From Vicia villosa (Eukaryota > Streptophyta > Magnoliopsida > Fabales > Fabaceae), in the NCBI RefSeq assembly GCF_029867415.1, contig NC_081181.1:71706144-71770143 (forward strand): DNA of 64,000 nt, written 5' to 3'. The translations under genes and the position numbers were made by a program. Of this stretch, positions 46,301-56,013 are shown in pieces. Below the pieces are notes generated by a model. That model was not told the origin of the DNA, did not search any database, and saw only the letters and a program-made list of their open reading frames with translations. How positions within the stretch are numbered: the first letter of the stretch is position 1; each line of letters starts with the position of its first letter.

Positions 46301-47428
46301 ATGACCATCTTCAATCTTTTGCATTTCTTTAAACAGGTGTTTGTGAACACACATATGGTTACTTGCCCCTGAGTCAAGATACCACATATTATCATTATTC
46401 GCGTCTACTTCTTTTTGAGTCATCAGCAGAAAGCCTTCATTCGCTTCGGCTTCCAAAGTTAGATTGGTTGTTTCTTCTACCTTCTTTTCGACTCGACAAT
46501 CTTTTGCAAGATGTCCCACTTTATCACAGTTATAGCATTTGTAGGAGTTACAATCCTTTGCATAATGACCATGTTTGTTACACTTGTAACATTCGATGTT
46601 GGAGTAGTTCGACCGACCACCTCTTTGACCTCGTCCTCTGCCACGCCAATTTTGCTGGCTTGACTGTCCTCTCTCGAAGTTGCTGCCTCGGCCACTTCGA
46701 CCACTGTCACGACCTCCACGGCCACGTCCTCTTCCTCGAAAGTTTTGAACAAAGAGCACCTTTTCGTCTTTGGTGGACTCCTTGGTCTGAATTGCTTCGT
46801 CGTTTGTCTCCTCCTTCTTTTTGATCTTACGTTGTTCGTGTGCCTCGAGAGAACCATCTAGCTCTTCGACTGTGAGCGTTGCAAGGTCCTTCGACTCTTC
46901 TATCGCGCACACAACATTCTCAAAGTTCTCAGTTAAAGATCTGAGAATCTTTTCGACAATACGAGCATCAGTCATCGTTTCTCCATTTCGATTGAGTTTA
47001 TTCACCACTGTTTGCAAACGCGTGATGTATTCTGATACAGTTTCCGACTCCTTCATCTTCATTCTCTCTAGTTCTCCTCGAAGAGTTTGAAGACGAACTT
47101 GCTTGACTCGGTCAGCTCCTTTGTATACTTTTTCTAACGTGTCCCATGCTTGTTTCGAAGTTGTTGCACCTGCAATCTTTTCAAAGCCTGATTCATCAAC
47201 AGCTCGGAACAAGATGTACAATGCCGTCTTATCCTTCGAACGCGTCTCTTTCAACGCCTTGGTTTGAGCCGCTATATATCCTCCGGTATTATCTGGTTCT
47301 GTGAAACCAGTTTCGACTGTCTCCCACGAATCTAGAGATCCAAGAAGAGCTTTCATTTGGATACTCCAATTTTCGTAATTCGCCTTCGTTAATCGTGGTA
47401 GCGGCATTTGACTCATCGTATTCGCCAT
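43394..47428 (-). pseudogene. gag-pol: gag-pol polyprotein of element C, three in-frame stops
   Basis: A 1344-codon frame from ATG at 47428 (MANTMSQMPLPRL) to 43394; the upstream TTG overlaps the primer site and is not used. Order: gag (LTKANYENWSIQMKALLG), Arg/Gly-rich linker, two zinc knuckles (CYKCNKHGHYAKDC, CYNCDKVGHLAKDC), protease (WYLDSGASNHM), integrase with D-D-E residues in HTDICGP, SDRGGEY and NGVAERKNRT, reverse transcriptase ([18 protein letters not shown]) and RNase H (SDSDWCGD, CEAEYIAA, VDNKSTIEL). All domains and key catalytic residues are present. It is broken by exactly three in-frame stops: at 45131-45133, near 44960 (both in the integrase-reverse transcriptase linker) and near 43871 (before RNase H). 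No frameshift was seen. Nearly complete but not translatable as one protein. Confidence 0.92.
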
Positions 47429-47430
47429 TA

Positions 47431-47442
47431 GCTCTGATGCCA
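47431..47442 (-). promoter_or_regulatory. primer-binding site of element C
   Basis: The minus strand reads TGGCATCAGAGC next to the 5' LTR, matching initiator Met-tRNA usage in Copia. Confidence 0.8.
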
Positions 47443-47445
47443 ATT

Positions 47446-47769
47446 TGTAAAAAACTGACTGCTAGTTCTATTCTGCAGTTGTAACAATTTTAGACACTTT
47501 TAACACTATACTTCCCCTGGTGGAAGTCTTGCTTTAAAACTGAACTTTTTTTACTTTCTTGTTGAAAATGAAAATACAAACAAGTCTTTATATAGACCTA
47601 AAAGACTTCTGCTATACTAAGAAATTAAAGCAAATAAATACTCTTAATATGTCACTATCTCTTGGCTTTTCCACTACAAGAACTCTTGGCCTTTCAACTA
47701 CAAGAGACTCTTTATTTTACACTAACTTATCAATAAAACCCACTTAATAACATTAAAGTTTATTCAACA
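47446..47769 (-). repeat. 5' LTR of element C
   Basis: 324 bp; TATA box (minus strand TATATAAAG) at 47586-47594. Differs from the 3' LTR at about nine positions. Confidence 0.9.
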
Positions 47770-47774
47770 GAATC

Positions 47775-47849
47775 AACTTATTTAACATCAACTATTTTAT
47801 GAATTAGTAATGCATTGTTAAAGCCCTTTTCATGCATCATTATACTCTT
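47775..47849. repeat. tandem duplication copy 2, right part
   Basis: Matches 42275-42349. After 47849 the sequence is single-copy (TATAGTTTGAAAAATATC). Confidence 0.8.
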
Positions 47850-48259
47850 TATAGTTTGAAAAATATCTTTGATTTAACATTTAAGAGGCATTTGTTTCAA
47901 GGCTTGTGATTATCTTTCTGCAAATAATAGCTTATACATAAAAATAAAGAGATGTATACCTTTTAATGTCTTGCTTAGATTATAGATAATAAAATAACAA
48001 ATTTGATCATAGATACCTTATTTTGTGTTTCAGTCTCGGTTCCAACTTCGGCGGAAGTCAAAATGCATCGGATTCTTTCGAATTCAGCAGTCAAGTTCTT
48101 TAGCTATGAGGAAGCATTTAAGTATGAGATGCACATCAGATCAAATGTTGTGTTATTCATACAAATTCTTGACAGCAAAGGGTATACAACTCTCACACGA
48201 TTGATTTCGGCTGGTTCGTTTATATGCTGATGATTTTTTACTCTTTTTGCTTTTGTTAG
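47850..48259 (+). other. intron-like sequence upstream of the PP2C fragment
   Basis: AT-rich, with a T-rich tract and GTTTCAG at 48026-48032 that looks like a splice acceptor, followed by an open stretch to about 48227 (VPTSAEVKMHRILSNS...). I do not recognise this stretch; it could be a captured exon or chance. A second T-rich tract with TTAG precedes the PP2C exon. Confidence 0.4.
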
Positions 48260-48704
48260 CATGCTGCATATACTGATCTGAATGAGTCTACTTCATTTTT
48301 CGGTGTTTATGATGGTCATGGTGGTAAGATTTGAAAGTGTTTGGCTTATTACCTTGTTAGAATTTTTATGATGGTCATGGAGGTAACATATGCTATTTCA
48401 TTAGATGGAAGAATGTTAGGTTTATTACTTTGTTACAAATTGAGAATGTCTTCTTTTTGTTGTGAAAAGTGCATACTTGCACCTTTTTCTAACATGCATC
48501 TTTAACTTGAATTATGATTCAACAGGTTTTTCTATTAAGTTATAATAATTGGAGTTAAGTCATGATGAGAAATGCTAACCTGAAAATTATTGTTATTAAA
48601 TTTAAACCATTGTGTTATGTATGCTTACTTTGTACCGAAAAATTTCAGGTAAAGTGGTTGCAAAGTTTTGTGCTAAGTTTCTTCACCAAAAGATGCTCAA
48701 TTAG
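48260..48704 (+). pseudogene. protein phosphatase 2C gene fragment, two exons
   Basis: Exon 48260-48323 reads HAAYTDLNESTSFFGVYDG + HG, the metal-binding PP2C signature (VYDGHGG with its Asp and Gly), then a GT donor. The acceptor is TTTCAG at 48643-48648, and exon 48649-48704 continues GKVVAKFCAKFLHQKMLN in phase, then stops at TAG 48702-48704. The junction phase (G|GT) restores the second Gly of the motif, so this is a real gene-derived exon pair. PP2C enzymes remove phosphate from Ser/Thr proteins using two metal ions. The fragment covers about 40 of the family's ~300 or more residues; no start, no further exons and none of the later catalytic Asp motifs were found. A partial second copy of the exon end plus donor lies in the intron at 48367-48388. 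Confidence 0.85.
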
Positions 48705-48942
48705 GGGAGTGTGTGTATGGGCTAATTAGGGGAGTGTGAAGAAACTATATGTATTTTTTCTTTATGACAAGTTGTAGCCCGCATGTTAGTTACTGATCAT
48801 AGCATTGCGTATTCTTCAACTTATTTTGTTTCAGAACTTACATTACAGAATAGACATGAAGTTTGTTATTAATTATTATATCTTTTGTCTCCTGTTGTAA
48901 TTGATATAGCAGAAAAAGTTCCACTCGTTTATTTTGGCCAAT
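48705..48942. other. non-coding sequence after the PP2C fragment
   Basis: Contains a short direct duplication, AATTAGGGGAGTGTG (48699 and 48723). No gene seen. Confidence 0.5.
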
Positions 48943-49104
48943 TATAACTAATCAAAACTAAATATTGTTTTGTCCAAATATTGTTGAAGTTAATAGCAAA
49001 ACCCGATAGGGTTGGCCTAGTGGGAGAGTGCTTGGGTCTCAAGGGTTTGCTCGGTACAGAAGGAAGGAGACCACTCTATAAAAAAAAACTATAACTAATC
49101 AAAA
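48943..49104 (+). mobile_element. SINE-like insertion with 15-bp duplication
   Basis: TATAACTAATCAAAA occurs at 48943-48957 and again at 49090-49104, enclosing 132 bp that end in an A-rich tail (ATAAAAAAAAAC). Inside, TTGGCCTAGTGGGAGAG (49014-49030) resembles a Pol III A box. A clear B box was not found, so the assignment is tentative. Confidence 0.5.
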
Positions 49105-49404
49105 GTTCCTATAATATATGTTCTCCTACACGCAGATTGATTGCTTCAAAATGTATCTCACGTGCTAAACAATCCTATAGCACACTGGTTATTGTTTTAA
49201 TATAATTTCTAAGCATGCGTAATGGTTGAATAAATATGTGACAATAATTTAAATACGGAAAAAGAAATATTCTTGATTCAAATCAAAAAAAAAAAGAGAA
49301 GTGTAACTTCTTTTATAATTATTGACTAGGGATTAAAAACTATTATACTAATTATAGTTGTTCATTTAAAGTAGTACACAGTTGACATATAAAATAGAAG
49401 AGGA
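49105..49404. other. AT-rich non-coding sequence
   Basis: Nothing recognised apart from an A-tract near 49287. Confidence 0.4.
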
Positions 49405-49582
49405 CAACTTCTCTACCTATCTCAAAAAGTTGGGTAGTGTACATTCAACCAATCAAAAGATACCATTTAATTTTAACATATTTAATCAATTATAAAATAA
49501 TACAATTATTTGATGTTTCCAAGACATTTTACTTTGGAGATAACTTTACCCAACTTTTTGAATTGAGTAGATAAGAATTCAC
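49405..49582. mobile_element. probable MITE
   Basis: Imperfect terminal inverted repeats: the left end reads CTACCTATCTCAAAAAGTT GGGTA and the right end, reverse-complemented, reads CTACTCAATTCAAAAAGTT GGGTA. No clear target duplication, so the superfamily is unknown. Confidence 0.55.
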
Positions 49583-49902
49583 CTATAAACTAATATATTA
49601 TGCATTACATTTGAGTATACGTTGGTGGGTACCCTTTCTTTATCATTGTCTTAGATTTTCTTTTTGTAATAGGTATCTAGAATTTAGTGATAGTTGGCAA
49701 GAGCAAACACAATTAAGTGACCGTAGTACACACTTTTTTTTATTAATATTAAACCATATTTTATAAATAAATACTATTTTTTATTTTTTATCAATTTAAT
49801 AATTTTGTTTAAACAATATAATCCTTATATTTCAATTTTATATAAAATTTTTTTTTACTTAATACTATTTGTATCCGATAAATCCGGTTCAATCCACACC
49901 AG

Positions 49903-49933
49903 AACCCGTGCGGACATACGAGTTTCCTACTAG
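49903..49933 (+). mobile_element. candidate Helitron 3' terminus
   Basis: An imperfect hairpin CCCGTG-CGGACA-TACGAG (49905-49922, one mismatch, one wobble) is followed 7 bp later by CTAG (49930-49933) and then T. This is the known layout of a plant Helitron 3' end. The matching 5' TC end was not located. Confidence 0.45.
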
Positions 49934-50465
49934 TTAGATGAATAAAAATGCATATGGGAAGTTGTGATCTTGTGAATATAAAAAATGTCTATTCCAATTC
50001 CTAACCTACGCATGAATTGTGCAGTGGAGCATTAAATTAGTCAATTTTTACGATTAAAATAAAAAAATATTGTAACAAATTGTTAAGGTTACACTTGGAA
50101 TTTACATGTACTTAATTTTTTTTAGACTTTCGCACCGGTTTTCGACCTTCATAGTAAATCGATTAATCCGACTCGTGCTACGGAAGCACGTGCATTAGTC
50201 AAATGTTGTTTTTGTCAAAAATCGACTTCAATATACCCCAAATATTATCCTTTGCAAAGATTCGTTTGTCACTCAAATCTAAACACTTGGTTACAGATAC
50301 TTTATTAGATTTATTTTGATAATAGATTTAAATAGTTGTACATGTGAATGACCATTGAAAGCTGGAAAACAAAACACCGGATAATACGTTACAAGTATGA
50401 AACCTATAAAAGTTGTTTTCCCCACCTTAGGTATGAAAGAAGAAAAATATTTAGAACAATTATTT
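49934..50465. other. non-coding sequence
   Basis: AT-rich, no gene. A perfect hairpin CGTGCT-ACGGA-AGCACG occurs at 50175-50191. Confidence 0.4.
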
Positions 50466-50499
50466 ATAGTTCAAGAAGATATTTTACACGTCGGTTTTA

Positions 50500-50761
50500 C
50501 TCCCTCCGTCTCATAATAAGTGTCCCATTTGAGTAATGCGCGGTTTTTAAGAAAATGATTGGATGTGTTGATTTTAGTAAAAAAGTTAATGTCATTTACT
50601 AGAATACCCCTATCAATAGTAGTTGAATAACGTGAAAGTTAATAAATAGGGGTATAATAGTGGAAAAATAATAATGATTGATGCATTGGAATTGTAAAAG
50701 GACAATTAATTTGAGACAAGGAAAAACTACAAATGGGACACTTATTATGAGACGGAGGGAG
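50500..50761. mobile_element. Stowaway-type MITE
   Basis: 262 bp with near-perfect inverted ends CTCCCTCCGTCTCATAATAA... and ...TTATTATGAGACGGAGGGAG, flanked by TA (50498-50499, 50762-50763). The CTCCCTCCGT terminus and TA duplication are diagnostic of Stowaway (Tc1/mariner-derived) elements. Confidence 0.93.
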
Positions 50762-50763
50762 TA

Positions 50764-51182
50764 CTTGTTTTGTCCAAGAAGATATTTTACACGTTAGTTT
50801 TACTTGCTTTTTAAGCCACTATTTTCTATTTAACGAATTAGAATGAAAAGTTTTTGTTTAAGTTTATAGATAAATGATAATATGTCCTATTAGCCAACTT
50901 GCAATTTGCTGTCTCAATCACACAGAAAAGGTACCAAAATTCATTCGTCATATAATTTTGTCTCTTTTTTAATGTCAAAAGAGGAAGATTAGACGTTTTC
51001 GGACTTGACTAAAGTTCAATCCACGGAAGTTTAGAATTTTAGAGGTGTTCGGATTTGACTAAGGTACAATTTTTTTATATTTAAAAAATATATTTTTTTA
51101 TTTTAAAAATGTCAAAAAATAATGTTATTTTTTATGATGTAATTATTTGTGTCCGAAATATGTTGTGTGTCTGTCGAAATAT
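50764..51182. other. non-coding sequence
   Basis: It opens with a second copy of AAGAAGATATTTTACACG (50777), also present just left of the MITE at 50473. Nothing else recognised. Confidence 0.5.
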
Positions 51183-54045
51183 TGAAGGAGTTAACCTCGA
51201 CTAAATTTCAATTTAGCGTTATTTTGTTTGAGTTAGGTTAGTTGGAGGTTGCTTAGTTTGTAAGCAATCTCAGGAAGATATTCTCATTATAATAATGTAG
51301 TTGCATAAAAAAAGTTGAATAAAATTTCTAATTTGAAAATAGAGAGAAACTCGACAGAAATATTCATCTTCCTCCCCTTTTCTCTTAAAACCTTAATTCT
51401 CATTTCTTCCCCCAATTCATTTTTTCTTTTCTTCTCTCATAATGATTGTGCAGCAAAATCATCTTACAACCAAGATGTGGTTGATTCGCTCGAGTGAAGA
51501 GTGAAGAATAAGAGGCGAAATCAATTGGAAGAATTGATTCTTGTTCGTCAAGATTGATTTGGAATTTTCCAAGTTTTAGGTGGAATTCCAACATCTGGTA
51601 TCTAGAGCACTGGCTGTATGGTTCCTGGGAAGAATAGCGCGATGAATCATCCGATAAATTATCTGAATAGGCATTTTCCGGCGAGTCTCCAAATTATGAA
51701 GAGACACAATTACGAGAATTGGTGTAAGTAAATGAAAAAAAATTCTATTAAGATCTTTGGGATCTTGTGAAGGAAGGAGTGAGGCCACTTGCAAAAAACG
51801 TGACAAATGAATAAAAGGATGTACATAAAAAATTGAAGAAGAAAGATTACAAAGCCCTCTTTATAATTCATCAATGTGTTGATCCATATAACTTTGAGAA
51901 GAAAAGTGATGTTGAATCAGTGAAAGAAGCATGGGAAATTCTAGAGAAATAATTTGGAGGCGCTGAAAATGTGAGGTTACAAACTTACAAAAGAACATAT
52001 GAATTACTTCAGTTGAAAGAAAGTGAAAACATAACTGATTTGTTCACCAGGGTTACGAAACTGGTGAATCAAATCAAAGTATATGGAGAAGTGTTGACAT
52101 TAAGATCATTTTTTGCAAAGATCTTGAGGTCATTGGCTCCAAAATTCGACCACGTGGAAGTAACCACAAAAGAATCGGAAGATTTATCAACATTGACAAA
52201 AGAAGATCTTCAAGGGACGCTTGAATCTCATGAACAAAGAATGGTTGAAAGAGTTGCAGGGAAGTTGAAAAGTAACGTGGCTCTGCGGGTCCAATCAACA
52301 AAAGAAAAGAAAGGCAAAAAAATGGTTCGACAACAAAGTTAAATGACACTACAATAGTTTGACTGGTAGATGAAACCACCAAGAAGGAAATTCGTCGAAT
52401 CAAAGAAAACCATCATACCAAAGCAACCATAGAGATGGTGTTGCAGGTAAAGGAAGAGGTGGTGAATGAAAAACTTACAAAAGTCACATTTAGTGTTTCA
52501 ATTGTCAGAAGTATGGTCACTACTTTAGTGATTGTCCTGAAAAATAGAAAAAATCAAGAAAATGATGCAAAGCTTGCAAAGCATGAAGAAAAAGAGATGT
52601 TGCTGTTGGTCACAACAAGAGATGAAAAAAAATTCAATGACCAATGGTACTTGGACTCAGGATGCTCATCACACATGAATGGTAGGAAATATTGATTTGC
52701 AAAACATAAAACCCTCGATGAATCAAATGACAATACTCTAGCAGTCGAAGGTATTAGTGATGTTTTGATTACGAGGAAAGATGGCAAAAGGTCAGTAATT
52801 TCCAATGTATTGTATATACCAGACATGAAAGTAATTTTCTCAGCACAGGGAAGTTGGTCGAAAATATTAACAAAGTGTCGATTAAAGATAAAATGATGAG
52901 AGTTCTCGACTCAGATGGAAGTTTAATCTTGCAGGCTCTCATGTCTCATAATAGAACCTTCAAGATTGAACTTAATGTGATGGAGCACAAGTGTATGGCA
53001 ACTATAACTAGCAGAGATGAATGGATACAAGACTATAGACTTGTCCATCTCAACTTCAAAGACATCAGAGATTTGAAAAGAAGAAATATGGTTTCAAGGT
53101 TACCAGAAATCGGCATTCCTAATGAAGTGTGTGGGGAATGTGTGCAGGTAAAGCATCACAATAACAACTTCAGCAAGGATGCAGGAAGCAAGTCTAAGAC
53201 AATTCTTGAAATCATATAATCTGATGTGTGTGGTCCTATCCAGGTAGATTTGATTGGAGGTAACTGATACTTTGTCACATTCGTAGATGATTTTAGTCGA
53301 AAACTGTGGACTTACCTGATCAAGAAGAAAAGTGAAGTTATTCATGTATTTGCCAAGTTTAAATCTATGGTCGAAAGATAAAGTGGTCGAAAGCTCAAAA
53401 TTATGAGGATTGATGGTGGTGGAAAATATGTGTCAAAAGACTTCGAAAAATTATGTGATAAAGAAGGGATTGTGAATGAGGTAGTGCTAACCTACACTGC
53501 ACAACAAAATGGAACTGCTAAAAGGAAGAATAGAACCATCATGAACATGGTGAGAAGTATGTTAAAAGGCAAGCATATACCTATTGAATTTTGGGGTGAA
53601 GTTGGATCGATTGCAACATACATTTTGAATAGATGTTTGAAGAAGAAGCCATAAGGAATCACGCCAGAAGAATGTTTGTCTGGTTTCAAGCCTAGCTTAA
53701 GTTATTTGAAAGTATTTGAATTTATAGCTCATAGACATGTTCCTGGTCAACTAAGAAGAAAACTTGATGACAAATCGAGTCAAATGATCCTAATAGGATA
53801 TCATTCGACTGGTGGATACAAACTGTTCGACCCCGTGAACAAGCAAGTTGTGATTAGCAGAGATGTGATCATACATGAGCTTAAGGAATGGGATTTGACT
53901 AAAACTGTAAAGAATGATGCAATGAGAATCTTATGTGAAGAACCAGTAAGTGAATTCGAAAGAGAAGTTTGACAAGAAGAAGTTATAGGTCAAGCAAGCA
54001 CTAGCAGATCTCAAAGAATAAGACACATACCTGCAAGGTTGCAAG
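51183..54045 (+). mobile_element. Element F: decayed Copia element, 5' part
   Basis: An LTR-like region from about 51183 (start uncertain) to 51593 (TTCCAACA), a primer site TGGTATCTAGAGC (51596-51608, one extra base) and a gag-protease-integrase remnant. It is cut at 54046 by element G, so its reverse transcriptase and 3' LTR should lie beyond the window. The TSD of G here is expected to be GCAAG (54041-54045). Confidence 0.75.
51618..54033 (+). pseudogene. gag-protease-integrase of element F
   Basis: Copia polyprotein remains in order: a gag start (ATG 51618), gag body LLQLKESENITDLFTRV and KILRSLAPKFDHVEV (51971-52342), a degraded zinc knuckle near 52495-52540, protease WYLDSGCSSHMNG (52645-52683), GAG-pre-integrase text (52990-53150), integrase (DVCGPI near 53224, VDDFSRKLWTYL near 53290) and the C-terminal integrase segment ending in a Ser/Arg-rich linker. 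At least six stops or frame changes are present. Catalytic residues are lost: the usual Asp-Arg-Gly-Gly-Glu box reads DGGGKY, and the usual Glu in the NGxAERKN box is Lys (NGTAKRKN). It resembles element C's family but is much more diverged. Confidence 0.8.
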
Positions 54046-55877
54046 TGTAACACCCCATGATTTCAGTTTATTAATTTAATTAAGATTTAAATTAAATAAT
54101 TGGAATTTAGTATTTTAATCGGAAAATGATGGAATAAAGGCTATTGGGCTTATGGTGTGATGTTAGTAAAAGAGGGGTGCTATATTGGTTAGGCCTTATA
54201 CTAAGTTGTGATATTTTATTTTATTTTATTTTCATAAAATAAGAAAGAAAGGAACCATTTGGGGAGAAAAGGAAGAACACGTGAAAAGAAGAGAAGAGAA
54301 AGAGGCAAGAACATGAAACCGGAAGGAGAGCATCCAAGAGATTCATCGAGGTAAGGGGGGACTCTTCCTTTTAGTATCTCTTATGTGATCTTAGGTGAAA
54401 GGTAGATTGATGTATGGTTTGATTCAATTAGACATTGGGATTGTTAGGTTAGGGTGTTCTAATTTGGATTGAATTGATGATGATTGTGTGAACTATTTGG
54501 TTAATAATGCGTTAAATGATGTTTTTGTGGTGTGTAATTGAATATATGATGATTGTATGCCTGTATGTGATGTCTGGAATCGTTTTTGGGTGAAAGGGGA
54601 GTGAAATCGCAGGGTCTGTCGCAGACTTGGGGTTTTCTGAAATCGCAGGTCTGCTGAGCGGAGGGGGGTCCGCTGAGCGGAGGTCCTAACGTAGTTCGCT
54701 TCTGTTTGACGTCGCTTGAGGTCCGCTGAGCGGGGGTTGGAAGGGTTTCGCTTCTGCCTTGCTCCGCTGAGCGAACCTTGCTGTGTGTGAATTTTTCCAA
54801 ACTTCAAAATAACGTATCTTTTGATCCGTGTATCATTTCTTAGTGCCGTTTTGGGCGTTGTGCAAGTAATTAAATGTTTTATATGATGAACGATGAATAT
54901 TGGTATTATCCGACCTTATTTCTTTAAAACTCGATTTAATTACTTGATAAGAATTGAACAATTGTGTGCATATGAGATGATGTGACAATGTGTTTGATGT
55001 GATGATGAATTGGTGAGATTGTTATTATGATTGTGATGGATGCATGACTATTTGAATGATGTTGAAAACATGTACATACTTATTCGGTGATGTGGTGTTG
55101 AGATGAGTTGCTCATCGTGATTTAGTGTGTTTTAAGTATGTTATATGTGTTTCATTCATTCATATGCATTGATGTTTGGATCCCGGTGAGGTTTGGATCA
55201 TTGGTGGGCATATTTCCCATTGTGTGGAAATTGTGTCGGTGGGCCGTATCTTGATGAGGCGTAGATCGGTTAGGTGGATTGATTCCACGGTTTATTGGTA
55301 CCACATGCATAGTGTCAGTTGTGTCATATGCATTTTGTCATAATATGATTGTATGGATTTCTGTAGTATGTGTTGTAATCTATTATTGTGTGAATTAATA
55401 ATGGATGTGAATCTGAATATGTATAATTGGGTGAACGGTATATTATGATGCTTGTTGCTTATGAATTGCATAATATTTACTAATTGAGAATGAGACTCAC
55501 CCTTACTTGTTGTCATTTTCAGATTGAAGAGTAGCGGCATTAGTGCTTGGTGAGGATGACTCGTAGAGTTTATCCGTTTATGTTGGGTCGTGTCGGTCAT
55601 GCTCTGATCTGTAACACTGGGGAATGATAGTTATAGAGTTTTTATGAAATTATCTAATTTATTTGGTGTTGGATTATGATCCCATTTTGGTTGTATTTGA
55701 TGATGTTTCGTATTCCGCTGTGTTAAACATGATTGTGTTTTGGTGAATCGTTTCCTAATAAAGCATGACTTTGACCTTAGTTGATTTATTTATTTTAAAT
55801 AATTGTGGCACCCTTGTGCATATGTTTTTACTCTGATTAATTTATTAAAATTGCCGCGGGTTTAGAAGGGTGTTACA
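54046..55877 (+). repeat. 5' LTR of element G
   Basis: 1832 bp, TGTAACACCCC...GGGTGTTACA. It contains CCGCTGAGCGG-type palindromes centred at 54656/54675 (19 bp apart), 54728 and 54769. Confidence 0.93.
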
Positions 55878-55881
55878 ATAG

Positions 55882-55893
55882 TGGTATCAGAGC
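55882..55893 (+). promoter_or_regulatory. primer-binding site of element G
   Basis: TGGTATCAGAGC, an exact match to the common initiator Met-tRNA site, four bases after the LTR. Confidence 0.92.
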
Positions 55894-56013
55894 ATAGTCG
55901 GTCGTTTGAGTCAGAGTCTTAGTGTCAGTTAATCCCACGTATGCGAATAGTGTAAGGTTGACACTATCGATACTTCTTGTTCTAATGAATATTGTTTGAT
56001 ATTTAGCAGAACA

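Larger units (their letters stand above)
43054..47769 (-). mobile_element. Element C: Ivana-like Copia element with three stops
   Basis: 4716 bp on the minus strand with two 324-bp LTRs, target-site duplication GAATG (43049-43053) and GAATC (47770-47774, one change). On its own strand it begins TGTTGAATAAAC and ends GTTTTTTACA. About nine differences were seen between the LTRs, so it is older than D. A single gag-pol frame fills the interior. Lineage by resemblance to Ivana/Oryco Copia polyproteins (moderate confidence). Confidence 0.9.

Noticed and set aside
46363..46824. 153-codon plus-strand frame over element C
   Set aside because: Antisense shadow of the gag Arg/Gly-rich and zinc-knuckle region.
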